This document shows, one piece after another, positions 1 through 5,563 of a DNA stretch of 5,563 nt. This DNA is from an uncultured Alphaproteobacteria bacterium. GTDB taxonomy: Bacteria > Pseudomonadota > Alphaproteobacteria > CAKMZR01. The translations under genes and the position numbers were made by a program. Location of the stretch: contig CAKMZR010000049.1 of assembly GCA_929200455.1 (NCBI GenBank), positions 4,010 through 9,572 on the forward strand, in the 5' to 3' direction. Numbering within the stretch: position 1 is the stretch's first letter; each line of letters opens with the position of its first letter. Below the pieces are notes generated by a model that made no database searches, was not told where the DNA came from, and worked only from the letters and a program-made list of their open reading frames with translations.

Positions 1-447
1 CAGTGAAAATCTCAGCTAAGAAGCCCATTCCGCGAGGAAGCAGCCAGTGAAAATCTCAGCTAAGAAACCCGTGCCGCGAGGAAGCAGCCAATGAAAATCT
101 CAGGCGGGCAACCCGTTGTGCGAGGGAGAAGCCAGTGAAAATATCAGCTAAGCAACCCGTTCCACGAGGGGGTAGCCAGTGAAAATCTTAGCCAAGCAAC
201 CCGTTCCGCGAGGAGGCAGTCAGTGAAAATCTCAGCCAAGCAACCCGTTCCGCGAGGAGGCAGTCAGTGAAAATCTCAGGCAGATGACCCGTTCCGCGAG
301 GAGGCAGTCAGTGAAAATATCAGCTAAGCAACCCGTGCCGCGAGGGGGTAGCCAGTGAAAATCTCAGCTAAGGAAACCCTTCTGTGAGGGGGCTGCCAGT
401 GAAAATCTCAGCTAAGCAACCCCTTCTGTGAGGGGGCTGCCAGTGAA
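1..447. repeat. 44-bp tandem repeat array, ten units plus a stub, open at the left edge
   Basis: Ten direct repeats of exactly 44 bp start at 1, 45, 89, 133, 177, 221, 265, 309, 353 and 397. A 7-base start of an eleventh (CAGTGAA) lies at 441-447, after which the similarity stops. Each unit opens with CAGTGAAAATCTCAG, has a middle close to TAAGCAACCCGTTC, and closes with CGCGAGG plus a G-rich end such as GGGTAGC, AGGCAGT or GGGCTGC. All differences seen are substitutions with no length change. The array probably continues left of the window. It is unlikely to encode protein: 44 is not a multiple of three, and each unit carries TGA and usually TAA on the + strand, and TGA and usually TAG on the - strand, so every frame meets stops within a few units. 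It is not a CRISPR array, because the whole unit is conserved and no unique spacers exist. Its function is unknown; it could be a genome-wide dispersed repeat, a VNTR, or a protein-binding array. Confidence 0.95.
415..438. other. Hairpin-forming segment in the last complete repeat unit
   Basis: Bases 420-424 (CCCCT) can pair with 431-435 (AGGGG) across a six-base loop. AGC at 415-417 can add three pairs with GCT at 436-438, with AA at 418-419 bulged. Unit 9 keeps a shorter CCCT/AGGG version, and units 1-8 lack it because their middle reads CCCGT..CGCGAGG or similar. On the - strand this lies about 140 bases past the gmk stop and is followed by TTGCTTAG, so it could be a poor terminator for gmk. 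There is no real T tract, so this is only a possibility. Confidence 0.3.
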
Positions 448-524
448 GAGCACATGCAACTCCAAACCGGTAAACAGACCAAACTTCAGAAATGTAAACT
501 TTCCTCACAAAGCCTAAAATCCCT

Positions 525-541
525 TACATGCTGTGCATGTA
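525..541. other. 7-bp inverted repeat with a 3-base centre, downstream of gmk
   Basis: TACATGC at 525-531 and GCATGTA at 535-541 are perfect inverted repeats around TGT. The dyad lies 40 bases beyond the gmk stop in the unique spacer between gmk and the tandem array. It could be a small hairpin at the 3' end of the gmk transcript or a binding site for a dimeric protein. Neither strand has a run of T after it, so it does not meet the usual form of an intrinsic terminator. The rest of the spacer (448-580) shows nothing I can name. Confidence 0.45.
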
Positions 542-580
542 CCATGCCCCGCGTGTCCCGACTCCCACCAAAACCAAATC

Positions 581-1222
581 TCAGCCAGAAGAATCTATAC
601 CCTCCCTCAGCAACGCCTCTACCTTCTCCGATACCTCACCATCTCGGAAACTACGACAACGCTCAACCTTCATAATCTCCTCCACAAAAGACTGAACATA
701 GTCAAGATCTTCATTCACCAAAACCCAATCATACTCTAACGCATGATCCAACTCTCCCGCCGCTTGCGACATCCTCTTCGCTATCACATCACGATCGTCT
801 CGACGACGTCCCTCCAAACGACTACGCAACTCCTTCATGCTCGGAGGCAACAAAAATATACTCACCAAATCCTTTCCCAACTCCCCTCGGAGCTGACGAT
901 AACCCTGCCAATCAATGTCAAAAATAACATCAAAACCCTCAGAAAGCTTCTCCTCAACAGGACCGCGAGGAGTCCCATACTTATAACCAAAAACTTCCGC
1001 GTGCTCCAATAATTCACCCTCCCTCACCATATCCCCATACCGAGACTCGTCCACAAAAAAATAATCCACACCCTCCCTCTCACTGCCCCGACAATCACGC
1101 GTCGTCACCGACACAGACACATGATAATCACCCCCACTCTCCAATAAACGACGCACAAGCGAACTCTTACCCGCTCCAGAAGGTGACGACACAACCAACG
1201 CAACACCCCTCCTCTTCCTCAT
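581..1222 (-). CDS. gmk: Guanylate kinase
   Basis: Guanylate kinase transfers phosphate from ATP to GMP or dGMP, giving GDP or dGDP, an essential cytoplasmic step in purine nucleotide synthesis. The 213-residue protein has the family's normal length and all main parts. The P-loop SSPSGAGKSS is at residues 12-21, where the first Gly of the usual motif is Ser, as I recall for alphaproteobacterial members. The GMP-binding segment SVTTRDCRGSEREGVDYFFV starts near residue 38. It is followed by LLEHAEVFGYKYGTPRGPVE, FDIDWQGYRQL, a lid region LEGRRRDDRDVIAKRM, and YDWVLVNEDLD. I place the start at ATG 1222 because GGAGGAGG lies just ahead of it (1225-1232). The frame also opens with a TTG at 1234, but that codon overlaps this ribosome-binding sequence and would add only four residues. 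The gene diverges from recG and is followed by no gene before the left edge. Codons are G-rich (GAG, AAG, GTG, AGG). Confidence 0.97.
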   Translation of the reverse strand: MRKRRGVALVVSSPSGAGKSSLVRRLLESGGDYHVSVSVTTRDCRGSEREGVDYFFVDESRYGDMVREGELLEHAEVFGYKYGTPRGPVEEKLSEGFDVIFDIDWQGYRQLRGELGKDLVSIFLLPPSMKELRSRLEGRRRDDRDVIAKRMSQAAGELDHALEYDWVLVNEDLDYVQSFVEEIMKVERCRSFRDGEVSEKVEALLREGIDSSG

Positions 1223-1224
1223 AA

Positions 1225-1232
1225 CCTCCTCC
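1225..1232 (-). promoter_or_regulatory. Shine-Dalgarno sequence that fixes the gmk start
   Basis: Read on the - strand, GGAGGAGG at 1232-1225 is followed by TT and then ATG at 1222. The GGAGG at 1232-1228 sits five bases before the ATG, a good ribosome-binding spacing. It overlaps the TTG at 1234-1232, which argues against that upstream TTG as the true start. Confidence 0.8.
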
Positions 1233-1280
1233 AACGCAAAAAACCTTTCTCCACTTCATCCATAAACCACCACACCAATA

Positions 1281-1286
1281 TATAAT
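1281..1286 (+). promoter_or_regulatory. Candidate -10 element for recG
   Basis: TATAAT matches the sigma-70 -10 consensus and would give a recG leader of roughly 75 bases. The matching -35 position (about 1258-1263, ATCCAT) does not resemble TTGACA. The region is AT-rich and chance matches are likely, so confidence is low. Confidence 0.3.
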
Positions 1287-1369
1287 AACGGATTCTCTCA
1301 GCCTTTCACATATACCCCCAATAATGATACCATAAAATCATTCCACCAACCCCACATACCCTAAACACC

Positions 1370-3442
1370 ATGCGTCCAGACTCTCTCGCCTTCCTGTTCT
1401 CTTCCATTCAGTCGCTCCCCGGAATCGGAAAAAATCATCACGCCTCCCTGCAAAAACTCGTAGGACCCCTCAATATCGACCTCCTCTTTCACCTCCCAAG
1501 AACCTTCATCCAATGGGAACACGTATCCTCCATCAAAAATACTCTCCATGACCAACATATCTCCATCACACTCACTGTCCGCTCACACCAAAAATCTTCT
1601 CCCAGAACTCCACACAGAGTCCTCTGTATCGACCAAGACGGAAACCATATCTCCCTCGTCTACTTCCAAAAAAATTCCTACCTGGAAAAAAATCTACCCG
1701 TAGGCGAACAGAAAATTATTCAAGGAAAAATCGAATACTATCGAAATCAACCCCAAATCACCCACCCTCAACACATCTTCTCCCTCCACAAAAATAATCA
1801 ACCCCCCAACCTCATAGAACCACTATACCCCCTCTCCGCTTCCCTCACCCAATTCACCCTCAGACGTGCCATACAACATATCCTCAAAAATCTACCTCCA
1901 TGCCCAGAATGGATACCCCAAAAAACACTCAATAACCAAAAATGGCCCTCCTTCAATGACGCACTCCAAAAAACACACTCCCCCTCAACACCACAAGACC
2001 TCGAACCCCTCTCACCTCACAGACAAAGACTCGCATACGACGAAACACTCGCTCACCAAATCTCTATCGCTTCCACCCAAAATGACGCAAAAATTCACAA
2101 AAAAATTTATACCCTCGCCCCCAATCCCTCCTTCCTCAAAACCTTCTCCTCTCTCATACCTTTCTCCCTCACATCAGACCAAAATAACGCCATTCTCACC
2201 ATCCTCAACGATATGTCTCTGCCCTCCCCCATGCAACGACTCCTACAAGGCGACGTCGGGAGCGGAAAAACTATCGTCGCTTTCGCCGCCATCATCGCCG
2301 CAGCTCAAAACGGATTCCAATCCGTACTCATGGCCCCCACAGAAACCCTCGTCCATCAACACGCCCAAAACCTCTCCCCCCTCGCCAAACACTTCGGATT
2401 CCCAATCTATACCCTCACCGGAAATCATTCCGCAAAACCCCAAAAAAATACCCTCGAAAATATCCAAAACGGAAACGCACTCATCACCATCGGAACTCAC
2501 GCTCTCTTCCAAAATAAAAGCCTCTTCAAAAATCTCAACCTCGTCGTCATCGACGAACAACAAAGATTCGGTGTCCATCAACGACTCTCCCTCCTCAGAA
2601 AAGGACTGAATACCGATATGCTCCTCCTTACCGCCACACCCATTCCCAGATCCCTCATGATGATACACTACGGAAATCTCAACGCCTCCTTCCTCAAAGA
2701 AAAACCTCCAGGACGAAAACTCATCAATACCACCGTATCCAACATACAACGCCTGCCAGAACTCGAACACGCCATCAAAAGACATATCAAAAAAAATGGA
2801 CTCATCTACTGGGTCTGCCCCCTCGTCGATGAAGGGCAAAATACCGAACTCTCACACGTCACAGGACGTGCTGAACAACTCGCCCAACAATTCGGCGAAC
2901 ACAATGTCGCTCTCATCCACGGGAAAATTAAAGGCACAGAACGACAAAATATTATCAAAAACTTCTCATCCGCAAAAACACCCATCCTCGTCGCAAGCAC
3001 CGTCATCGAAGTCGGAATCGATGTACCCGCAGCCGACGTCATGATCATCGAACACGCAGAACGCTTCGGACTCTCTCAACTCCACCAACTACGAGGACGC
3101 GTCGGACGCGGCCAAAATGACGCCTTCTGCATCCTCCTCTACGCACCTCCCCTCTCCCACGTCGCTCAACAAAGACTCAATATCATACGACAATCTCAAG
3201 ACGGATTCTTCATCGCAGAAAAAGACCTCGAACTCAGAGGAGCCGGCGACGTCCTCGGAACAAGACAAAGCGGCGATCTCCAATTCCACTTCATCAATAC
3301 CCACGAACACAGAAAAATACTCGACCTCGTCTCACACGACATCAAGCAATACCAAATCTCACCCCAAAATCACGAACATATCCCACACCTCCTCTCCCTC
3401 TTTCAGTATGACAAAACCCTCAACCTCACAAAAAGTGGCTAA
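1370..3442 (+). CDS. recG: ATP-dependent DNA helicase RecG
   Basis: RecG is a superfamily 2 helicase that binds stalled replication forks and branched DNA and drives fork reversal and Holliday junction processing. The 690-residue protein is full length. An N-terminal region (about 1-60, with SLPGIG and LLFHLPR) leads into the OB-fold wedge (about 60-140). The helicase core has motif I GDVGSGKT at 294-301, motif Ia MAPTETLVHQH at 321-331, motif II DEQQRFG at 395-401, motif III TATPIPRS at 421-428, YWVCPLVDE at 480-488, motif V ASTVIEVGIDVP at 542-553 and motif VI QLRGRVGRG at 573-581. The C-terminal TRG motif (about 613-635, ending DVLGTRQSG) is present. Motif II is usually DEQH in RecG; here the His is Gln (codon CAA). 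The ATG fits the family N-terminus, but no Shine-Dalgarno sequence precedes it. The + strand is G-poor, so codons are mostly C- or A-ending and the protein is rich in His, Gln, Asn, Ser and Pro. The gene diverges from gmk and overlaps the next gene's stop. Confidence 0.98.
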   Translation: MRPDSLAFLFSSIQSLPGIGKNHHASLQKLVGPLNIDLLFHLPRTFIQWEHVSSIKNTLHDQHISITLTVRSHQKSSPRTPHRVLCIDQDGNHISLVYFQKNSYLEKNLPVGEQKIIQGKIEYYRNQPQITHPQHIFSLHKNNQPPNLIEPLYPLSASLTQFTLRRAIQHILKNLPPCPEWIPQKTLNNQKWPSFNDALQKTHSPSTPQDLEPLSPHRQRLAYDETLAHQISIASTQNDAKIHKKIYTLAPNPSFLKTFSSLIPFSLTSDQNNAILTILNDMSLPSPMQRLLQGDVGSGKTIVAFAAIIAAAQNGFQSVLMAPTETLVHQHAQNLSPLAKHFGFPIYTLTGNHSAKPQKNTLENIQNGNALITIGTHALFQNKSLFKNLNLVVIDEQQRFGVHQRLSLLRKGLNTDMLLLTATPIPRSLMMIHYGNLNASFLKEKPPGRKLINTTVSNIQRLPELEHAIKRHIKKNGLIYWVCPLVDEGQNTELSHVTGRAEQLAQQFGEHNVALIHGKIKGTERQNIIKNFSSAKTPILVASTVIEVGIDVPAADVMIIEHAERFGLSQLHQLRGRVGRGQNDAFCILLYAPPLSHVAQQRLNIIRQSQDGFFIAEKDLELRGAGDVLGTRQSGDLQFHFINTHEHRKILDLVSHDIKQYQISPQNHEHIPHLLSLFQYDKTLNLTKSG
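3439..3442. other. Tail-to-tail overlap of two stop codons
   Basis: The bases CTAA hold the recG stop TAA (3440-3442, + strand) and the RTX-protein stop TAG (3441-3439, - strand), so the two convergent genes overlap by four bases. No hairpin with a T tract is visible on either side, so transcripts from each side probably run into the other gene as antisense RNA (inference). Confidence 0.9.
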
Positions 3443-5563
3443 AGCTCATCATAACCCGAATCATAAATACCCCACACGTCCTCCTCCCACTCAGAACTTG
3501 AACTGCCGCGAACCCGTACCTTAAACATATCAGCACCATACACCGTCTCAGCACCGTCGGGAACAAAACTATATCCCAAACGAAACTCATACGTACCAGC
3601 ACCCCCTCTCTTCGCAGCATCACGATCCAATGTCAAGGCACCCGTCTTCGCATCAAGACTCAACCATGAAGGCACACTCTCCGACTCATTCGCACGCTCA
3701 AGGCTAAATACATCACGCTTACCGTCCACCGCATAACGATAATGATGAAACAAATCTTCCGGCAAGTTTATCTTCAATGAACCCGTATCGCCAGTCTTCA
3801 CCTCTATGTCCGGTACACTATTTTTCAACCTCAAGGAAGAAAAAGTCGTATCACGATCCTTGCTGCTCAGATACATCCAGTACGACCCTATGCCCTCATC
3901 TCCATTGTCCCCGGAACCCACAACAACATAGTAATCGCCAGGCGTGCTCACACTAAAAATCTCAATCTCCGCATCACGCGTGTACTTAGCCTTCTCTATG
4001 TTCACCGTCACAGCACCTCCGGAACTATCCCTCAATCCCACGATCTTCGGATCGCCAAGACTTCCCCTTCCATAACCTTGACCTCCCACATAAAGCGTAT
4101 AACGCACATCCGTCTCCAAAGACTCAAGCTTAATCCAATCCTCATCCCCAACCTTCTCTATCACTCCCCGTAACCTCCCTTCCACCTCAACCCTGCCCAC
4201 ACTCGAAGTATTCGCACTATAGTCATCCTCTCGCAAACTCTTGTCCGCAGAAAATGCCGTCACACTCAGCTGGTACGTCAAATGAGGGTACGATGCCCCT
4301 CCAGACACCACAACCTCATAGTCCCCTGCCTCCAATCCCAAATAAAGACCATTGTACACATTGTCGCCGTCCGTGAAAGATTGACTGTATTCCGCTCCCT
4401 CACCCGGCTTTTCAGGTACCGCCAACGCATCACCTCCAGCCTTCTTCACATACACACTAAACGACTTCTGAGAATAAAGTACACGATCAAAAAATAATCC
4501 CACATGCGACGCCTTCTCTAGCGTAAATCTATAAGTATCACTGTCTCGACCCCCCAAAGAGTCACTGATACGCTGCTCACTATCATCCAATATCCCCAAA
4601 TCCCTATCTCCGTCAGAAGCCTCAGAAACCGTAAACTTTGTCACCTTCTCGTTGTTGCCCTCGTTCAATTCCTCTACCTCCCTATCCGTGTCCACACGCG
4701 ATATAAGATAAAAATCTCCCGCCTCCTGATAATTCGGCAAAGACACCCCCGTCTTCTTGCTCCGCCACATCCCTCCCGCCAACCACTTCATGCTCGTCAG
4801 ACCCAAATACGCATCATCCTTATCCCAAGTCCCGTCCTTAGACAAATAATGCTTAACATAAGTCGCACCAGAATATCCCGTTCCCTTGTTCTCAAGAGTC
4901 AGAGAAAAATATACGTAAACTCCCGCATAAAATTTACCCGCCAACAAATCTATAGTCTTGATCTCCAAATCAGGAAGACCATCCGCCTCATCCACCGTAA
5001 ACTGGTACGAACCCCCAGAACCCTCTTGCACGATCTTCACATAATAATCTCCCGTAGTCCCCACATCCACCTTGTCAAATCCAGATGATACCACCTTCGT
5101 GCCATCCACCTCATCGTACACGCCCTCAATCTTTCCCCCGCCCTTTATGGCCAAACGCACACGAGGACCTCGTGCCAAACTCAAACCATTCGCACCAAAG
5201 CCCACCATGTCTATCCTCACCCAGTCCTCATCACCACTCCCGTCAATCGTTCCCGCAAACAAACCTCCAACCCTCACATAACCGTAAGGTGCAGCCTCCA
5301 ATTCCGTATCACTCGCCTCCGTTATGCCCGCCAATGACTTGTCACCATCAGAAAATCTTAACTTCTCTATACCCACCAAAAGATCAACACCTCCAGAACT
5401 GCCCTTCTTCCATATCATGTAATCGTCAGAACTCACGATCTTCACTCCATAAGCAGAAGCCGAACCTTCGTACTTCGCCGTGTCCTCTCCACTGCCGCCA
5501 TAAAGCCTGTCATCTCCCGCTCCTCCCTCAAGCACATCATTTCCGTCCCTCCCCTCAAGAACA
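3439..5563 (-). CDS. RTX-type secreted protein with PPC-like, CARDB-like and cadherin-like modules (partial, N-terminus outside the window)
   Basis: The frame is open to the right edge, so about 707 C-terminal residues are seen and the start is missing. A GTG at 5535 is in frame but sits inside the RTX repeats, so it is an internal Val and not the start. Counting from that codon: RTX nonapeptides (GGAGDDRLY, GGSGEDTAK, preceded by GRDGNDVLE) reach residue 20. A serralysin-like segment ending in GIEKLRFSDGD (about 21-75) follows. A first PPC-like sandwich (84-183) is followed by a CARDB-like domain starting LPDLEI with SKDGTWDKDD and ELNEGNNEK (187-305). Two more PPC-like modules follow (312-427 and 436-557). 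A cadherin-like CADG/He_PIG-type domain has PSWLSLDAKTGALTL (572-677). The end is a short Ser/acidic tail. No cysteine occurs in these 698 residues and Asp/Glu/Gly are abundant, as expected of calcium-binding exported proteins. RTX repeats suggest type I secretion and the modules suggest adhesion or attachment to an upstream enzyme. No catalytic domain is visible, so the activity is unknown. Confidence 0.88.
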   Translation of the reverse strand, partial: VLEGRDGNDVLEGGAGDDRLYGGSGEDTAKYEGSASAYGVKIVSSDDYMIWKKGSSGGVDLLVGIEKLRFSDGDKSLAGITEASDTELEAAPYGYVRVGGLFAGTIDGSGDEDWVRIDMVGFGANGLSLARGPRVRLAIKGGGKIEGVYDEVDGTKVVSSGFDKVDVGTTGDYYVKIVQEGSGGSYQFTVDEADGLPDLEIKTIDLLAGKFYAGVYVYFSLTLENKGTGYSGATYVKHYLSKDGTWDKDDAYLGLTSMKWLAGGMWRSKKTGVSLPNYQEAGDFYLISRVDTDREVEELNEGNNEKVTKFTVSEASDGDRDLGILDDSEQRISDSLGGRDSDTYRFTLEKASHVGLFFDRVLYSQKSFSVYVKKAGGDALAVPEKPGEGAEYSQSFTDGDNVYNGLYLGLEAGDYEVVVSGGASYPHLTYQLSVTAFSADKSLREDDYSANTSSVGRVEVEGRLRGVIEKVGDEDWIKLESLETDVRYTLYVGGQGYGRGSLGDPKIVGLRDSSGGAVTVNIEKAKYTRDAEIEIFSVSTPGDYYVVVGSGDNGDEGIGSYWMYLSSKDRDTTFSSLRLKNSVPDIEVKTGDTGSLKINLPEDLFHHYRYAVDGKRDVFSLERANESESVPSWLSLDAKTGALTLDRDAAKRGGAGTYEFRLGYSFVPDGAETVYGADMFKVRVRGSSSSEWEEDVWGIYDSGYDEL
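5476..5562 (-). repeat. RTX calcium-binding nonapeptide coding repeats
   Basis: Read on the - strand from the right edge, the codons give successive nine-residue units of the GGxGxDxUx type: GRDGNDVLE, GGAGDDRLY and GGSGEDTAK. The DNA repeats imperfectly too, with CTTGAGG recurring 27 bases apart. The series probably continues beyond the window. Such repeats fold into a calcium-bound beta-roll after export by a type I system (family knowledge). Confidence 0.85.

Larger units (their letters stand above)
1223..1369. promoter_or_regulatory. Divergent intergenic region carrying the gmk and recG start signals
   Basis: These 147 bases separate the start codons of gmk (leftward) and recG (rightward), so promoters for both must lie here or inside the neighbouring gene. 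An AT-rich core at 1277-1288 contains TATAAT at 1281-1286, an exact match to the bacterial -10 consensus in the recG direction. The same core reads TTATTATATATT in the gmk direction, so it might serve both. I find no good TTGACA-like -35 at the right distance for either direction, so the exact promoters are uncertain. No riboswitch or clear operator is visible. Confidence 0.5.

Noticed and set aside
1..447. CRISPR array
   Set aside because: The entire 44-bp unit is conserved, so there are no unique spacers, and differences are scattered substitutions.
1..447. Protein-coding repeat
   Set aside because: The period is not a multiple of three, and units contain stop codons on both strands that reach every frame.
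441..580. tRNA or other structured RNA gene in the spacer
   Set aside because: I could not fit a cloverleaf, a T-loop GTTC motif or any known RNA pattern on either strand.
454..675. Small + strand open frame starting in the spacer after the repeats
   Set aside because: More than a third of it is antisense to the end of gmk, it has no Shine-Dalgarno sequence, and the product resembles nothing known to me.
1223..1234. gmk starting at TTG 1234
   Set aside because: The TTG overlaps the GGAGGAGG that is well placed for ATG 1222, and the extra four residues are not part of the family core.
1323..1342. Inverted repeat AATGAT/ATCATT upstream of recG
   Set aside because: The stem is only six AT-rich pairs around an eight-base loop, which is expected by chance in this AT-rich gap.
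1866..2609. 247-codon open frame on the + strand inside recG
   Set aside because: It is a shifted frame of recG giving a Ser/Pro/Thr/Lys-rich low-complexity product. TGA and TAG need G, which is rare on this strand, so long empty frames arise by composition.
2243..2839. 198-codon open frame on the - strand inside recG
   Set aside because: It is antisense to the conserved helicase motifs, has no recognisable domain, and is explained by the same base bias and by recG codon use.
3117..3524. 135-codon open frame on the + strand across the recG end
   Set aside because: It is a shifted frame over recG and the RTX gene, with Ser/Thr/Pro-rich low-complexity sequence and no ribosome-binding site.

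Overview
The window looks like the chromosome of an alphaproteobacterium. This rests on remembered family patterns, not on a search. The RecG N-terminus (MRPDSLAFLF, then SLPGIG, LLFHLPR, PVGEQ and a PEW/WPSF segment) and the Gmk signatures (SSPSGAGKSS, FDIDWQGYRQL) follow the alphaproteobacterial form of both families. Stop codons TGA, TAA and TAG are each used once as gene ends, so the standard bacterial code fits. The organism cannot be named more closely from this stretch.

Layout from left to right. (1) Positions 1-447 hold a non-coding tandem array: ten exact-length 44-bp units and a 7-bp stub, open at the left edge. (2) Positions 448-580 are a short unique spacer with one compact dyad. 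(3) gmk (guanylate kinase) runs leftward from 1222 to 581. (4) A 147-bp divergent gap (1223-1369) must carry the start signals of gmk and of recG. (5) recG (ATP-dependent DNA helicase) runs rightward, 1370-3442, complete. (6) A large secreted-type protein is encoded leftward from the right edge to 3439. It ends tail-to-tail with recG, their stop codons sharing four bases. Its visible part has RTX calcium-binding nonapeptides, then PPC-like, CARDB-like, two more PPC-like and one cadherin-like (CADG/He_PIG-type) beta-sandwich modules.

The genes do not form an obvious pathway. gmk and recG are housekeeping genes for nucleotide metabolism and replication-fork repair. The RTX/PPC/CARDB protein is an accessory surface or exported protein, probably a type I secretion substrate, though no secretion genes are in view.

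The strongest window-wide signal is base composition. Across the gene region the + strand is very rich in C and poor in G whichever strand is coding. recG therefore uses C- and A-ending codons and is rich in His, Gln, Asn, Ser, Thr and Pro. gmk and the RTX protein, on the other strand, use G-rich codons and are rich in Gly, Val, Asp, Glu and Arg. The 44-bp array is the exception, with nearly equal G and C. I see no clear new defence, mobile or regulatory system. The tandem array, with its four-unit higher-order pattern, is the least explained part of the window.
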